This document shows positions 9,191 to 17,305 of a stretch of DNA of 64,000 bases, in pieces (positions within the stretch are counted from its first letter, which is position 1; every line of letters starts with the position of its first letter). The notes below the pieces were generated by a model. That model had not been told where the DNA came from, did not search any database, and saw nothing but the letters and a program-made list of their open reading frames with translations. The translations under genes and the position numbers were made by a program. Origin of the DNA: Shimia ponticola. GTDB taxonomy: Bacteria > Pseudomonadota > Alphaproteobacteria > Rhodobacterales > Rhodobacteraceae. The stretch is from the NCBI RefSeq assembly GCF_007995215.1, contig NZ_VCDK01000005.1, positions 1 through 64,000 of the forward strand. The letters run 5' to 3'.

Positions 9191-9306
9191 GTTCTCAATT
9201 GGCAGAGCGTGTCTATCTCCCGCCATGGCCCCAGTTTCGCCGCCACGTCGCGATTGACCCGTCACGCAATCACCGCAAACCTGACCACACCAGAGAGGAG
9301 ACTGAC

Positions 9307-10023
9307 ATGATCCCCACACTGCGCGTGCTTTTGAACATGGGAAGCCTGCAAAGGCTGCTTCCCTTCTGGCTGGCTGGATTGGTCGCCTTTGTTCTGTGGT
9401 TCTCGCCCTGGATGCTCCTTGCCTTGGCATGGGGTGTGGTCATGCAATTCTTTGTGGAATACCTGATGCACCGGTTCCTTCTGCATCGCGAACCACCTGC
9501 GGATCAGCCAACCTTTAACGAGCTTTATCGGTCGCATATCGGGCATCACGAATTCCCGAATGACCCAGAGTTCTTTACAGGCGACGACCACTGGTATCCG
9601 GTTCGCTTCGGCCTGATCTCTCTCGCAATTCACGCCGTGGTTCTTTGGCCCTTTGTCGGGCTGGAAATGGCGATTGTCTGGCCTCTGGTGGCGATCTTTG
9701 CAGGCTCGGTATCGGCCTTTGCGTTCTATGAGTATTGCCACACGCTTGCGCATCTGAACGTCCCCAAGGGGTGGTTCGGCAAGCGCGTGACGCAAAGCCA
9801 TCTGCGTCATCACTTCAACGACCATGACAGCGTCTTTCATGTCAGCTTTGGCATGGGCTGGATCGACCGTCTCTTTGGCACGACCTATGACCGCGACACA
9901 GCGCGCGAGCGATACGACGCCAAGACGATCCTCAGCATGGGCATGGACCCCGAGGATCTGCGTCTGGTCACAGCGCGCAAAGCGTTCGGCATCACAAAAA
10001 TGCCCCGCGAACGCTCCAACTAG
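9307..10023 (+). CDS. Fatty acid hydroxylase / sterol desaturase superfamily membrane protein
   Basis: 238-aa integral membrane di-iron protein. The histidine clusters of the superfamily are visible in order: HRFLLH, HIGHHEF, HTLAH and HLRHHFND. Hydrophobic stretches lie around residues 15-50 and 100-140. Such enzymes hydroxylate or desaturate lipids, sterols or carotenoids at the membrane; the substrate here is unknown. The start ATG 9307 is preceded by GAGAGGAG. It is followed by the RluA-type gene after 32 bp on the same strand, which may be a shared transcript without a functional link. Confidence 0.88.
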   Translation: MIPTLRVLLNMGSLQRLLPFWLAGLVAFVLWFSPWMLLALAWGVVMQFFVEYLMHRFLLHREPPADQPTFNELYRSHIGHHEFPNDPEFFTGDDHWYPVRFGLISLAIHAVVLWPFVGLEMAIVWPLVAIFAGSVSAFAFYEYCHTLAHLNVPKGWFGKRVTQSHLRHHFNDHDSVFHVSFGMGWIDRLFGTTYDRDTARERYDAKTILSMGMDPEDLRLVTARKAFGITKMPRERSN

Positions 10024-10055
10024 CCCCCGACGGGGTTCTCAGGTAGGCGGACGCC

Positions 10056-10703
10056 ATGACCGACTATGCGCCGCCAAATGACCCGTTGGATGTTTTGCAC
10101 GAGGACCATGAAATCATCGTGGTCAACAAACCCTCTGGGCTGTTGAGTGTGCCGGGCAAGGGCGAGCATTTGGCGGATTGTCTGCTGACACGCGTGCAAG
10201 CCGCGTTTCCAACAGCGCTCTTGGTGCATCGTCTGGACCGCGACACCAGCGGCGTGATGGTCTTTGCCGCAAGCCCCCACGCCCAGCGCCATCTCGGCTT
10301 GCAGTTCGAGAAACGCCAGATCAAGAAGACCTACCTCGCCCAAGTGCATGGCAAGCTCGAACCCAAGTCGGGAACCGTTGACCTTCCCTTGATCGTCGAC
10401 TGGCCAAACCGGCCTCGGCAAATGGTCTGCCATGAAACAGGCAAGCCCGCGCAAACCGACTGGAAGGTTCTGCGCCAGGACGCGCAGCAGAGCCGAGTGA
10501 TGCTGAGCCCGAAAACCGGGCGCTCGCATCAGTTGCGGGTTCACATGCTGGCGCTTGGCCATCCGATTCTGGGCGATCCGTTTTATGCAACGGGCGAAGC
10601 CTTGGACGCCGCGCCACGCCTGATGTTGCATTCATGGAAGCTCAGATTGCGCCATCCCGACGGCGGCCGCGGTATGGAATTCCTTGCTCCGCCGCCTTTC
10701 TAA
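10056..10703 (+). CDS. rluA: RluA-family pseudouridine synthase
   Basis: 215 aa, close in length to Escherichia coli RluA, with no S4 domain. RluA-type enzymes convert specific uridines in 23S rRNA and some tRNAs to pseudouridine. The catalytic motif HRLDRDTSGVMVFA, containing the nucleophilic Asp, lies at about residues 58-71. The later signatures KTYLAQVHG, KTGRSHQLRVHM and GHPILGDPFY are all present. The ATG at 10056 has AGGTAGGCGG upstream. The short, single-domain form supports RluA over RluC/RluD, but the exact target uridine is an inference. Confidence 0.9.
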   Translation: MTDYAPPNDPLDVLHEDHEIIVVNKPSGLLSVPGKGEHLADCLLTRVQAAFPTALLVHRLDRDTSGVMVFAASPHAQRHLGLQFEKRQIKKTYLAQVHGKLEPKSGTVDLPLIVDWPNRPRQMVCHETGKPAQTDWKVLRQDAQQSRVMLSPKTGRSHQLRVHMLALGHPILGDPFYATGEALDAAPRLMLHSWKLRLRHPDGGRGMEFLAPPPF

Positions 10704-10736
10704 TCGCCGTCCATTTTGGCCAACAGAGCCGTTTTC

Positions 10737-10785
10737 ACCCCATTTATGGGGTTTGAGCCGCTTTGCAGCCCTGATTTCAGGGCTG
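10737..10785. terminator. Two tandem stem-loops after rluA
   Basis: ACCCCA-TTTA-TGGGGT (10737-10752) is followed by a second perfect inverted repeat, CAGCCCTGA with TCAGGGCTG (10766-10785). There is no strong T tract, so these could be a weak terminator for rluA or RNA-stabilising structures. Confidence 0.5.
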
Positions 10786-10862
10786 GAGCAAGACGGCCTA
10801 TGGAATTCACGCATTCCTCACACCCGTCCATCCACGGTATCTGAAATACTGTTGACGTTACG

Positions 10863-10872
10863 GAAACGTTTC
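10863..10872. promoter_or_regulatory. Perfect dyad GAAACGTTTC upstream of the unknown 384-aa gene
   Basis: A 10-bp perfect palindrome between a TTGACG box (10852-10857) and the ribosome binding site of the next gene. It could be an operator; the regulator is unknown. Confidence 0.35.
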
Positions 10873-10890
10873 GGGGATGGAGGACACACA

Positions 10891-12045
10891 ATGGAACACC
10901 AGATGCCCAGCCAATGGCGCACCGAAGGACCCAACGGCCCAGGTCATGCCTACACCGGTGGCCTGCACTGGAAAGATATGCTGGTTGCGGACCCACATGT
11001 TCACGCCACTCTGTGTCAGAAGGATTCCGGCCTGGCGACCTCGCCGGGGCAAACCTGTATCGAAGTGCCAGATTTCGACCCGGCTCGCTTGGCTGATGAC
11101 AGCGCGTTCCTCAACCAACTTGTCACGCTCGACGTCCAAAGCATCGAGCTGCCGATCCACGATGCAGACGAATATGCCCTGCGCACATTTTGCCTTGCCG
11201 TATTGAGCCGGTCGCCGGACATGGTCATCCACCTCGCCCCAACGTCCCCGGATGATGCCAAGCCCGCGGAGAGTGTCTGCGTCGCCTTTCCCGGTCAGGT
11301 CATCATGGCCCAGTCCAGAAGCGTGCATTTACCCGACCACAGAGTTCCGGTTCGGGAACGCTTTGCTGCTTCCCCTCAACCAAGGACAGAAGCCTCAGCT
11401 CCGGCCCCAAGCGTGACATCAACGTCCTCACCCAGCTATGGCGGCGTGGCGGCGCGCGCACTTGAAGCGATCAGCTTGCCGGCCGGAATGCCCCCAAGGA
11501 TCGCCATTTCGCGTAGCTGGTCTTTATCACTTCATGACCCGACAACGCCTGCCGCAATTCAGTCAGCGGCGCTTGGATATGCGCTGGTGCGGAATAAGAG
11601 CACGAAATCCAAGGGACCTTGGGTCCCGTTTGCCACCGCCTCGGTCGGCAGCACATCGCAGCGGCTCATTGGCCTTAGGCAACGCGGCGAAGCATTCGTC
11701 CCACAGACCGGCCTGCAAACGCGCCCAAGTGGTTGCGCCAAGATTCTATTGGCTCAGGCCCCTGTTGCGTTTGCACCCGGAGACTTCGTGCTTGATGAGG
11801 CGGGCTGCTTTGTCGGCATCATTTGCGAAATCAATGCCTCTGCGCGCGGTAGCGATCCTGAATTTGATCTGACGATCCTGCCAGTGACTGCGATCTGGGA
11901 AGACCTCTCAGCCCGTGCCGATCTGGGCAGCGACATGGCCTGCACCGCCCTCAGTGATCTGAGCTACGTGCGCGACCGCGTCATCCACCCCAAACCGCGC
12001 CGCGCCCCTGCGCAACAACGCGCAGAGTTGGAAAGCTTGGCCTAG
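10891..12045 (+). CDS. Uncharacterised 384-aa protein next to the SARP-PAP2-protease operon
   Basis: I do not recognise this protein. It has no signal peptide and no membrane segment. Residues 1 to about 150 are mixed alpha/beta, with a histidine-rich early part (GLHWKDMLVADPHVHATLC). A low-complexity Pro/Ser/Thr/Ala linker lies at about 155-185, and a second folded part runs to the end, with a basic tail rich in Arg, Pro and Gln. The start ATG 10891 has a clean GGAGG 7 nt upstream. Its stop codon overlaps that of the convergent S8 protease by 4 nt. The placement suggests it belongs to the same accessory locus. It could be a protease substrate or partner, but nothing in the sequence proves this. 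Confidence 0.75.
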   Translation: MEHQMPSQWRTEGPNGPGHAYTGGLHWKDMLVADPHVHATLCQKDSGLATSPGQTCIEVPDFDPARLADDSAFLNQLVTLDVQSIELPIHDADEYALRTFCLAVLSRSPDMVIHLAPTSPDDAKPAESVCVAFPGQVIMAQSRSVHLPDHRVPVRERFAASPQPRTEASAPAPSVTSTSSPSYGGVAARALEAISLPAGMPPRIAISRSWSLSLHDPTTPAAIQSAALGYALVRNKSTKSKGPWVPFATASVGSTSQRLIGLRQRGEAFVPQTGLQTRPSGCAKILLAQAPVAFAPGDFVLDEAGCFVGIICEINASARGSDPEFDLTILPVTAIWEDLSARADLGSDMACTALSDLSYVRDRVIHPKPRRAPAQQRAELESLA

Positions 12046-14045
12046 TCCTGCAACACCCCCTGCCCGGCCCGGGTGGCGGGCACCGACGTCGGCTCGACGT
12101 CTAGCAGATCAAGATAATTCCCCGCTTCGGCAGCTGAAATTTCCTGTGCAGTTTTGGTTTGTAACGCTTTGATCAACTGACGGGCTACCATGGGCGCTGC
12201 CGCCGACGTTCCGGTCATGGACACCGACGCACCACTGCGCGATCCTGCACCGCGGTTCCCGGACAACATGGCGGACGGTTCGACCTGCGCAGCGAGACTG
12301 ACCTGAGGCGCACTGCCATCACCATAGCCCGCCGCGCTGTAATCCGCCGCCTTGACGGGCGCGGCCTGACTGGCGGCGGCAATGAGCGCAGTCCGCCCAG
12401 ACGCCATCCCGTTTAATGAGCCGAACCGCTTGGTGGCCACGGCGTCATCATCGTTGGTGTTCCAAAACCCCGCCGGCGTCCAACGCTTGTTGTCGAACTC
12501 ATCAAAGTAGCTTTGCCGCGCGCCTGCCGTGCTGGTTCCGTAGTCGATGTCGCGTTGTATCCAAAGTGTGAGTGTTTTACGGTCGCCCGTTTTGCGCAGA
12601 TCCTGAAAGCTGACATGCCACTGCCCTGCGGGCGCCCGGTTGGCCAGTGTCTCGGTCGGAGCAATAGCGATAAACACGCGCCACTGTTGGCCGCGCATGA
12701 GGTCAAAGCCAATTTGTCCGACAGGCTGTCCATCAAAGGCAACCGGATGGACTTGGCACCCGGTCACGGCGTTGCTTGCGATCTGTGCCAATACAGCACC
12801 CGGATCTTGCCGTTGGGGCGCAGGACCGAACAGCGTAACCTCAAGGTCTTGCGGGCTCATGCCCTCGGGCAGCCACATCTCCAAAAAGTTCGAGCTTCGA
12901 TCATCCGGCAAGATCCTCCATGGGAGCGGGTCTGTTGCCTGTCCCGGCAACAAAGAAACCTGCGCGTGCATGGCGTCGAGGAAGTTGTTCCCCGCCGGCA
13001 AAACCAATGCTGTGGGTGACGTCTTGCGGCGGGCTTCGATCAACTCATCCATAGCCGCTTCAATCCAGCCACTGCCGCGATGCGCGCCGCCGGAATACCC
13101 GTAAGACATGTTCAGAACCACAGGCACATGGCTAAGCCCGTTGGCCTCGGCGATTTGATCGGCGCGCTCAAAAATGAAGTGAAGCGCGGACAGAATATAA
13201 AGGTCCTTGCCGGGCCCCGATGTATCCCAGCTTGTGGCCGCGGGCAGATCGACCGTAACGATCCGCACCGCCGGGTCGCGATCAGAACCGGCTGCCGTGC
13301 TCAGGACATGGGTGCCGTGCGCCAATCCGGATAACAGGCTTCCTGGATCATAGCCTGCGCCATGGGAAAGGCCGACGAAGCGATAGATCGCGTCTTCGTC
13401 CGATCCGTATTCGCCGCGCAGGCGCGCGATCTCGGCCCGGCCAATTTCGCGGCCAAATGGGACGCTGCCATTATCCACTGGCGGCACACCCTGAACCCAT
13501 GCCGCGTCGATGCGCGACTGGCCGTCAGGGCCGTCGAAGGCACGGTGGGCAAAACCGATACCATCATCAATCACCCCAAGGACGATAATGGGTTGGCCCT
13601 CTGCGCGCCCGCTGGCCTGTTCGATCACTGGGGTCGAAAGCGGTGCCTCCGCCATTAGGTTGGCAGCCAACGGCAAGCCATAAGTCATGGCCTTCAGCGG
13701 GACGCCGGTCATCTGCGATGCCCAATCGTCCAACTGAGCTGACGAGACATCGACGACCCAAGGACCCTGGGTCGCGGTCCCCGCGATGAACGGCACAAAT
13801 CGCGGCTTGGGCAAGCCACGCCAAAGCGGCGGAACGGTCAGCGGCAAATCGGTTGCGCCGGATGACGGTGCAACGCCCTCGCCCTCCATTTCAAGAACGC
13901 CTGTCACAAGACCGCTCTGCGTGCGTGGCTGGGCAAAGAAATCATGGTCGCGACCAAGACCGAACATCCACGCCGTATAAGGTCCGATCCATTGAAATTG
14001 CTTGGCTGGTTGGCTCGTTTGATCCATCGCTCCGATCCCCGCCAT
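12042..14045 (-). CDS. S8 (subtilisin-like) serine protease without a secretion signal
   Basis: 667-aa peptidase S8 family protein. The catalytic triad is intact: Asp160 in VIDDGIGFAH, His243 in AHGTHVLS, and Ser614 in MTGTSAAAPM. The oxyanion-hole region VLPAGNN is also present. An N-terminal region of about 140 residues precedes the catalytic domain, and a large insert of about 200 residues lies between the Asn and the Ser. There is no signal peptide, so it may act inside the cell or leave by another route. Its ATG shares one base with the stop of the PAP2 gene, implying translational coupling. It is the last gene of the SARP-PAP2-S8 operon. The substrate is unknown. Confidence 0.9.
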   Translation of the reverse strand: MAGIGAMDQTSQPAKQFQWIGPYTAWMFGLGRDHDFFAQPRTQSGLVTGVLEMEGEGVAPSSGATDLPLTVPPLWRGLPKPRFVPFIAGTATQGPWVVDVSSAQLDDWASQMTGVPLKAMTYGLPLAANLMAEAPLSTPVIEQASGRAEGQPIIVLGVIDDGIGFAHRAFDGPDGQSRIDAAWVQGVPPVDNGSVPFGREIGRAEIARLRGEYGSDEDAIYRFVGLSHGAGYDPGSLLSGLAHGTHVLSTAAGSDRDPAVRIVTVDLPAATSWDTSGPGKDLYILSALHFIFERADQIAEANGLSHVPVVLNMSYGYSGGAHRGSGWIEAAMDELIEARRKTSPTALVLPAGNNFLDAMHAQVSLLPGQATDPLPWRILPDDRSSNFLEMWLPEGMSPQDLEVTLFGPAPQRQDPGAVLAQIASNAVTGCQVHPVAFDGQPVGQIGFDLMRGQQWRVFIAIAPTETLANRAPAGQWHVSFQDLRKTGDRKTLTLWIQRDIDYGTSTAGARQSYFDEFDNKRWTPAGFWNTNDDDAVATKRFGSLNGMASGRTALIAAASQAAPVKAADYSAAGYGDGSAPQVSLAAQVEPSAMLSGNRGAGSRSGASVSMTGTSAAAPMVARQLIKALQTKTAQEISAAEAGNYLDLLDVEPTSVPATRAGQGVLQD

Positions 14046-15160
14046 CAGATCAATTCATCCAGAGCCTTGTCCCAAAGCCATGCGATCGGACCGCTGAACG
14101 AGACTTTGTAATTCGTCCCATAGGAATGATCATGCGCCTGGAAATCCCGAACGAAGTAGTCCCGGTCTTCGGGCTTGTACAATTGCGCCGGATGGACAGC
14201 CGCCTTGTTACGTTGTGCCGTCGCCATCGAGACCAGAATGCGCGCAACCTCTCGCCCAAGGCAGGCCCCTGCCCAGCTGTCGATTGGGTAATGCACACCC
14301 GCGACGGTACGGTTCGCGGCAATACGCTCGGCCTGTTTGAACAACAGCGCCTTGCGCGCATCCGCGTCGGGATAATGATCAGGTTTGGCATTTACGATCG
14401 CCGCCAGAATCGTGGCGATGGCCATTGCCTGTGTTGCATGGCCAGAAGGAAAACTGCCGTGGCCCGGCGTCGGGATCATCGGCATGATCCGGGCGTCCAA
14501 CTGATCAGGGCGGCGAATGGCCAAACAGTGCTTTGGAGTCATGACCGCATGGCTGCAGATCGCCTGTGTGAGGTTCACAAGCTCGACCAAACGCGGCATG
14601 CGCGCAGCTGTAATTCCGAGGATATGCGCATAGTGATCAACCAGCATACCCATCTGGTCGATGATCTCTGCACCTCGTTCAGCGCGCAGATCGCCATAGT
14701 CCGTCAGGAAGCGAAGCTGACCCACCAGTAGATTTGCGTCAGGACGCAGCAGTGTCAGCATCGGCTTCCCGGACCAGCGCAAGCGGATCTCGTTCGCCTC
14801 TGCCTGCCAGCTGTAATTCCGCAGGAACTCGTTAATGCAGAGCCATTCGCGCACCTGCTGAGACCACAGACCCATCTGTGCATCATTGGCGCGATCATCC
14901 TCGCGCACCAGTCCGGGTTGGATCGGCGCATTTCCAGCGACGTGACGAATACCGAAAGCCGCCGTTTGCGAGGCGACGACGGGGAAGGCAACGTTTGCTC
15001 CGTTCGCGCCATTGGCTCCATTGGCTCCATTGGCTCCATTGGCACCGTTTGCGCCGTTGGCACCATTGGCCCCGTTCGCGCCATTCGCTCCGTTGGCCCC
15101 ATTCGCGCCGTTGGCACCATTGGCACCGTTCGCGCCATTCGCTCCGTTAAATCCCGTCAT
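14045..15160 (-). CDS. PAP2 / vanadium haloperoxidase-fold enzyme with a collagen-like (Gly-Ala-Asn)17 N-terminus
   Basis: 371 aa. The full acid phosphatase / vanadium haloperoxidase signature is present: K210-x6-RP (KHCLAIRRP), PSGH at 238-241, and R284-x5-H290-x3-D294 (RTVAGVHYPID). The two activities share this active site and cannot be separated by eye; the length and soluble character (no transmembrane bundle) lean towards the haloperoxidase or non-specific acid phosphatase type. The first 56 residues are MTGFN followed by 17 Gly-Ala-Asn triplets, a collagen-like Gly-X-Y tract. It starts 3 nt after the regulator gene stops and overlaps the protease start by one base. Confidence 0.88.
   Translation of the reverse strand: MTGFNGANGANGANGANGANGANGANGANGANGANGANGANGANGANGANGANGANVAFPVVASQTAAFGIRHVAGNAPIQPGLVREDDRANDAQMGLWSQQVREWLCINEFLRNYSWQAEANEIRLRWSGKPMLTLLRPDANLLVGQLRFLTDYGDLRAERGAEIIDQMGMLVDHYAHILGITAARMPRLVELVNLTQAICSHAVMTPKHCLAIRRPDQLDARIMPMIPTPGHGSFPSGHATQAMAIATILAAIVNAKPDHYPDADARKALLFKQAERIAANRTVAGVHYPIDSWAGACLGREVARILVSMATAQRNKAAVHPAQLYKPEDRDYFVRDFQAHDHSYGTNYKVSFSGPIAWLWDKALDELI
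14993..15145 (-). repeat. 9-bp tandem repeat encoding (Gly-Ala-Asn)17
   Basis: Seventeen in-frame 9-bp units of the form GGN GCN AAY. Third positions vary among units, so the protein repeat is kept while the DNA has drifted; only three neighbouring units (GGA GCC AAT) are identical. Replication slippage could still change the copy number. Confidence 0.95.
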
Positions 15161-15163
15161 AAT

Positions 15164-16831
15164 CTATACCCCTTCTGGAATTCCCGTGGCGCGCAAAGCC
15201 TCCGCAACCATCGTACCCAGCCGCCTGTCGGACGCCGGGTGATCGGTCTGATAAGACCGGATCGTCAGATGCGGTTGATCGCGCTGTAATGATTGTGCCG
15301 CCGCTTGTGCGTCTTCGCTCCGACCGAGGTTGTGAAGCGCAGCCACATAGGCCCGCAGTGTTGAATGATGCCTTGGATTGGCCCGCATGGACGCTTCGCA
15401 CAGGTCAACGGCCGTCTGAAAATTGCCTGCAGCCAGATGCGCCGACGCAGAAAGCGAGTCGTAGAAATAGTGATATGGATCTGCGGGCGACAGCGCCCGC
15501 GCCCGGCCAACCAATTGCAATGCAAGATCGGTTTCGTCCCGAAACGTGTGCAAGATGCCCTTTTGCAGATGCGACATCGCTTCGTTCGGGTTGTACTTCA
15601 GCGCGGTGTCGAACCGATCTTCGGCAGTGTCCATATGTTTGGTCAGCGTGGTGTGCACCACGCCGTCCATCATCAGGCTCAGCGCGTTTTCCGGGTCGAT
15701 ATCGAGCGCCTTGGCCGTGGCGTCGAGCGCGCGTTGCGTATCGGCGGCAATATCGGTGGACCACCCGTTGAACACCGATTTGACGTACCAGTCGCCCAGC
15801 CAGGCATGGGCTTCGGCTGATCTCGGTGACCGCCGGATCGCCTCAAGCAGCATCTCCCGCGCGTGGGCAAATGACTTGAGCCGAAGCTGATGCATCAGGC
15901 CAACGCCAGCTACGATAAGGTGGTGGTCCTCAATATCGCTGAGCGCCCGGTTCGATGCGTGCTGCAATGCCTCGTTGGCGACGCTGCGCCCAACGGCCGC
16001 CACCAGTTCGTGTTCGGCGGCACTGTCGCCGGTCAAGAAATCACGCATGTCCCCTTCGAAATTTCGGGTCCAAAGGATTCGCCCCTGCCGCGCATCAATC
16101 AGGTCCGCATCAAGATAAAGCCGAGTTCCAAGAACGCGGATCGATCCTGACAGGCAATAATCGATATCAAGTCTCGCCTGCATGACACCAAGGTCCGCGT
16201 TGTCCTGCGTGACGGCGCGCGCCGACAGATGTGAGATCACGCCAACAAGATTGGACCGCGATAGCGACCGGCATATTTGCTCGGCCAGCCAATCCCCCAA
16301 CATCGCATGCTGCGCATCCCCCAAAACAAGGCGAAACGGCAAAACGGACACCATTGGCAATAACGACAATCCATGTGCGCTCTGCGATACTCCCAACAGC
16401 GGAAGGACACGCGAGGGGTCACGGCGAATTTCGGCAATCCAAGCCTTGAAACCCGCCTCATGGATTTGAATCCCCGCGAGGAATTCACCCTGAGCTGGGC
16501 TTCCCAGAAAACTAATAGCCGCCAAGTTTAGCCGGATTTCTGTATTATTTGCAGAGATGACACTATCGAATACAGGCCCCATGACCTTTTTGATATCCGA
16601 CAAGGCGCGCCGCAACGACTGACGCCCGCCGTCAAAGCTGGCCTGCCCCCATAGCATTTCCTGAAGGAATGCCCGTGTACAGCGCCCTAAAGGAGCCGTA
16701 GCCAGCAGCGCAAACAAGGCTTTGTGCTTGGCACCTGTGATCTCGAAACCGGATGGCCCGACGCCCCGCACGACGCAGGCGCCAAAAAGGCTCATTTCCA
16801 ATTGCTTTGATGTCAAAGCACCGCTCCCCAT
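15164..16831 (-). CDS. SARP-like winged-helix regulator with TPR repeats
   Basis: About 555-aa regulator. The N-terminal about 100 residues resemble the OmpR-type DNA-binding domain of SARP/DnrI activators (ITGAKHKALFALLATAP, then QSLRRALSDIKKVM). A TolB-like or adenylate-cyclase-associated segment follows (MVSVLPFRL, then YCLSGSIRVLGTRLYLDADLID). The C-terminal half is TPR-type helical repeats (for example AEAHAWLGDWYVKSV and NPNEAMSHLQKGILHT). It probably activates the two genes after it, with which it forms an operon. The start is uncertain: ATG 16831 was chosen, while TTG 16867 and ATG 16795 are alternatives and none has a clear ribosome binding site. Confidence 0.82.
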   Translation of the reverse strand: MGSGALTSKQLEMSLFGACVVRGVGPSGFEITGAKHKALFALLATAPLGRCTRAFLQEMLWGQASFDGGRQSLRRALSDIKKVMGPVFDSVISANNTEIRLNLAAISFLGSPAQGEFLAGIQIHEAGFKAWIAEIRRDPSRVLPLLGVSQSAHGLSLLPMVSVLPFRLVLGDAQHAMLGDWLAEQICRSLSRSNLVGVISHLSARAVTQDNADLGVMQARLDIDYCLSGSIRVLGTRLYLDADLIDARQGRILWTRNFEGDMRDFLTGDSAAEHELVAAVGRSVANEALQHASNRALSDIEDHHLIVAGVGLMHQLRLKSFAHAREMLLEAIRRSPRSAEAHAWLGDWYVKSVFNGWSTDIAADTQRALDATAKALDIDPENALSLMMDGVVHTTLTKHMDTAEDRFDTALKYNPNEAMSHLQKGILHTFRDETDLALQLVGRARALSPADPYHYFYDSLSASAHLAAGNFQTAVDLCEASMRANPRHHSTLRAYVAALHNLGRSEDAQAAAQSLQRDQPHLTIRSYQTDHPASDRRLGTMVAEALRATGIPEGV

Positions 16832-16923
16832 TTCAAGGGACGGTAGCAAATGACACGGGTCGCTCAAACTAGTTCACACTTTTTTCACGCAGTTTTTCGG
16901 CAAAGGCCAATTAGAATTTCGCT

Positions 16924-17112
16924 ATGCCGATTGATCGCGATTTTTCCGCTGTACCCGTTCAAGACCTCGCTGACTTTTATATCAGCTGGCCGCAGCTTCG
17001 CCGCCATTGCGTGAGCGTATTGGCGCGCGATGACCTTTCGAAAGAAGAACGGGATACAATAACCTGGTTGCAAACACTTGCAGACCGGATCGGGCCAGAT
17101 GATCTGACGTGA
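16924..17112 (+). CDS. Small 62-aa soluble protein, divergent from the regulator
   Basis: A compact, plausible protein with a helix-rich composition (VPVQDLADFYISWPQLRRHC, then LSKEERDTITWLQTLADRIG) and a natural amino acid balance, unlike the antisense frames around it. It has no signal peptide, membrane segment or recognised domain. The ribosome binding site is weak (AAAGG about 15 nt upstream). It lies head-to-head with the SARP-type regulator gene and could be under its control. I do not recognise a family. Confidence 0.55.
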   Translation: MPIDRDFSAVPVQDLADFYISWPQLRRHCVSVLARDDLSKEERDTITWLQTLADRIGPDDLT

Positions 17113-17305
17113 TTTTTGACCTCTAAGGGTTGCGCTGCTGCGACAGTTTTCGCGTGCGCAAGCGCCATCCATTCTCTTTGATTGGCAGGTTTCCTCCGTT
17201 CGAGAACAGACGATGCACACGTTCTTTTGTGGACAGCATGAGCAGAGCGCGGCAGATACAATGCAGCAGCAGGGGCGGCACGAGCCCCCCCAATGGAGGA
17301 TCATG

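Noticed and set aside
15012-15242. Plus-strand frame rich in Ala-Pro-Leu / Ala-Pro-Phe repeats
   Set aside because: It is the antisense of the (Gly-Ala-Asn)17 tract of the PAP2-type gene. It has no ribosome binding site and exists only because the 9-bp repeat is open in several frames.
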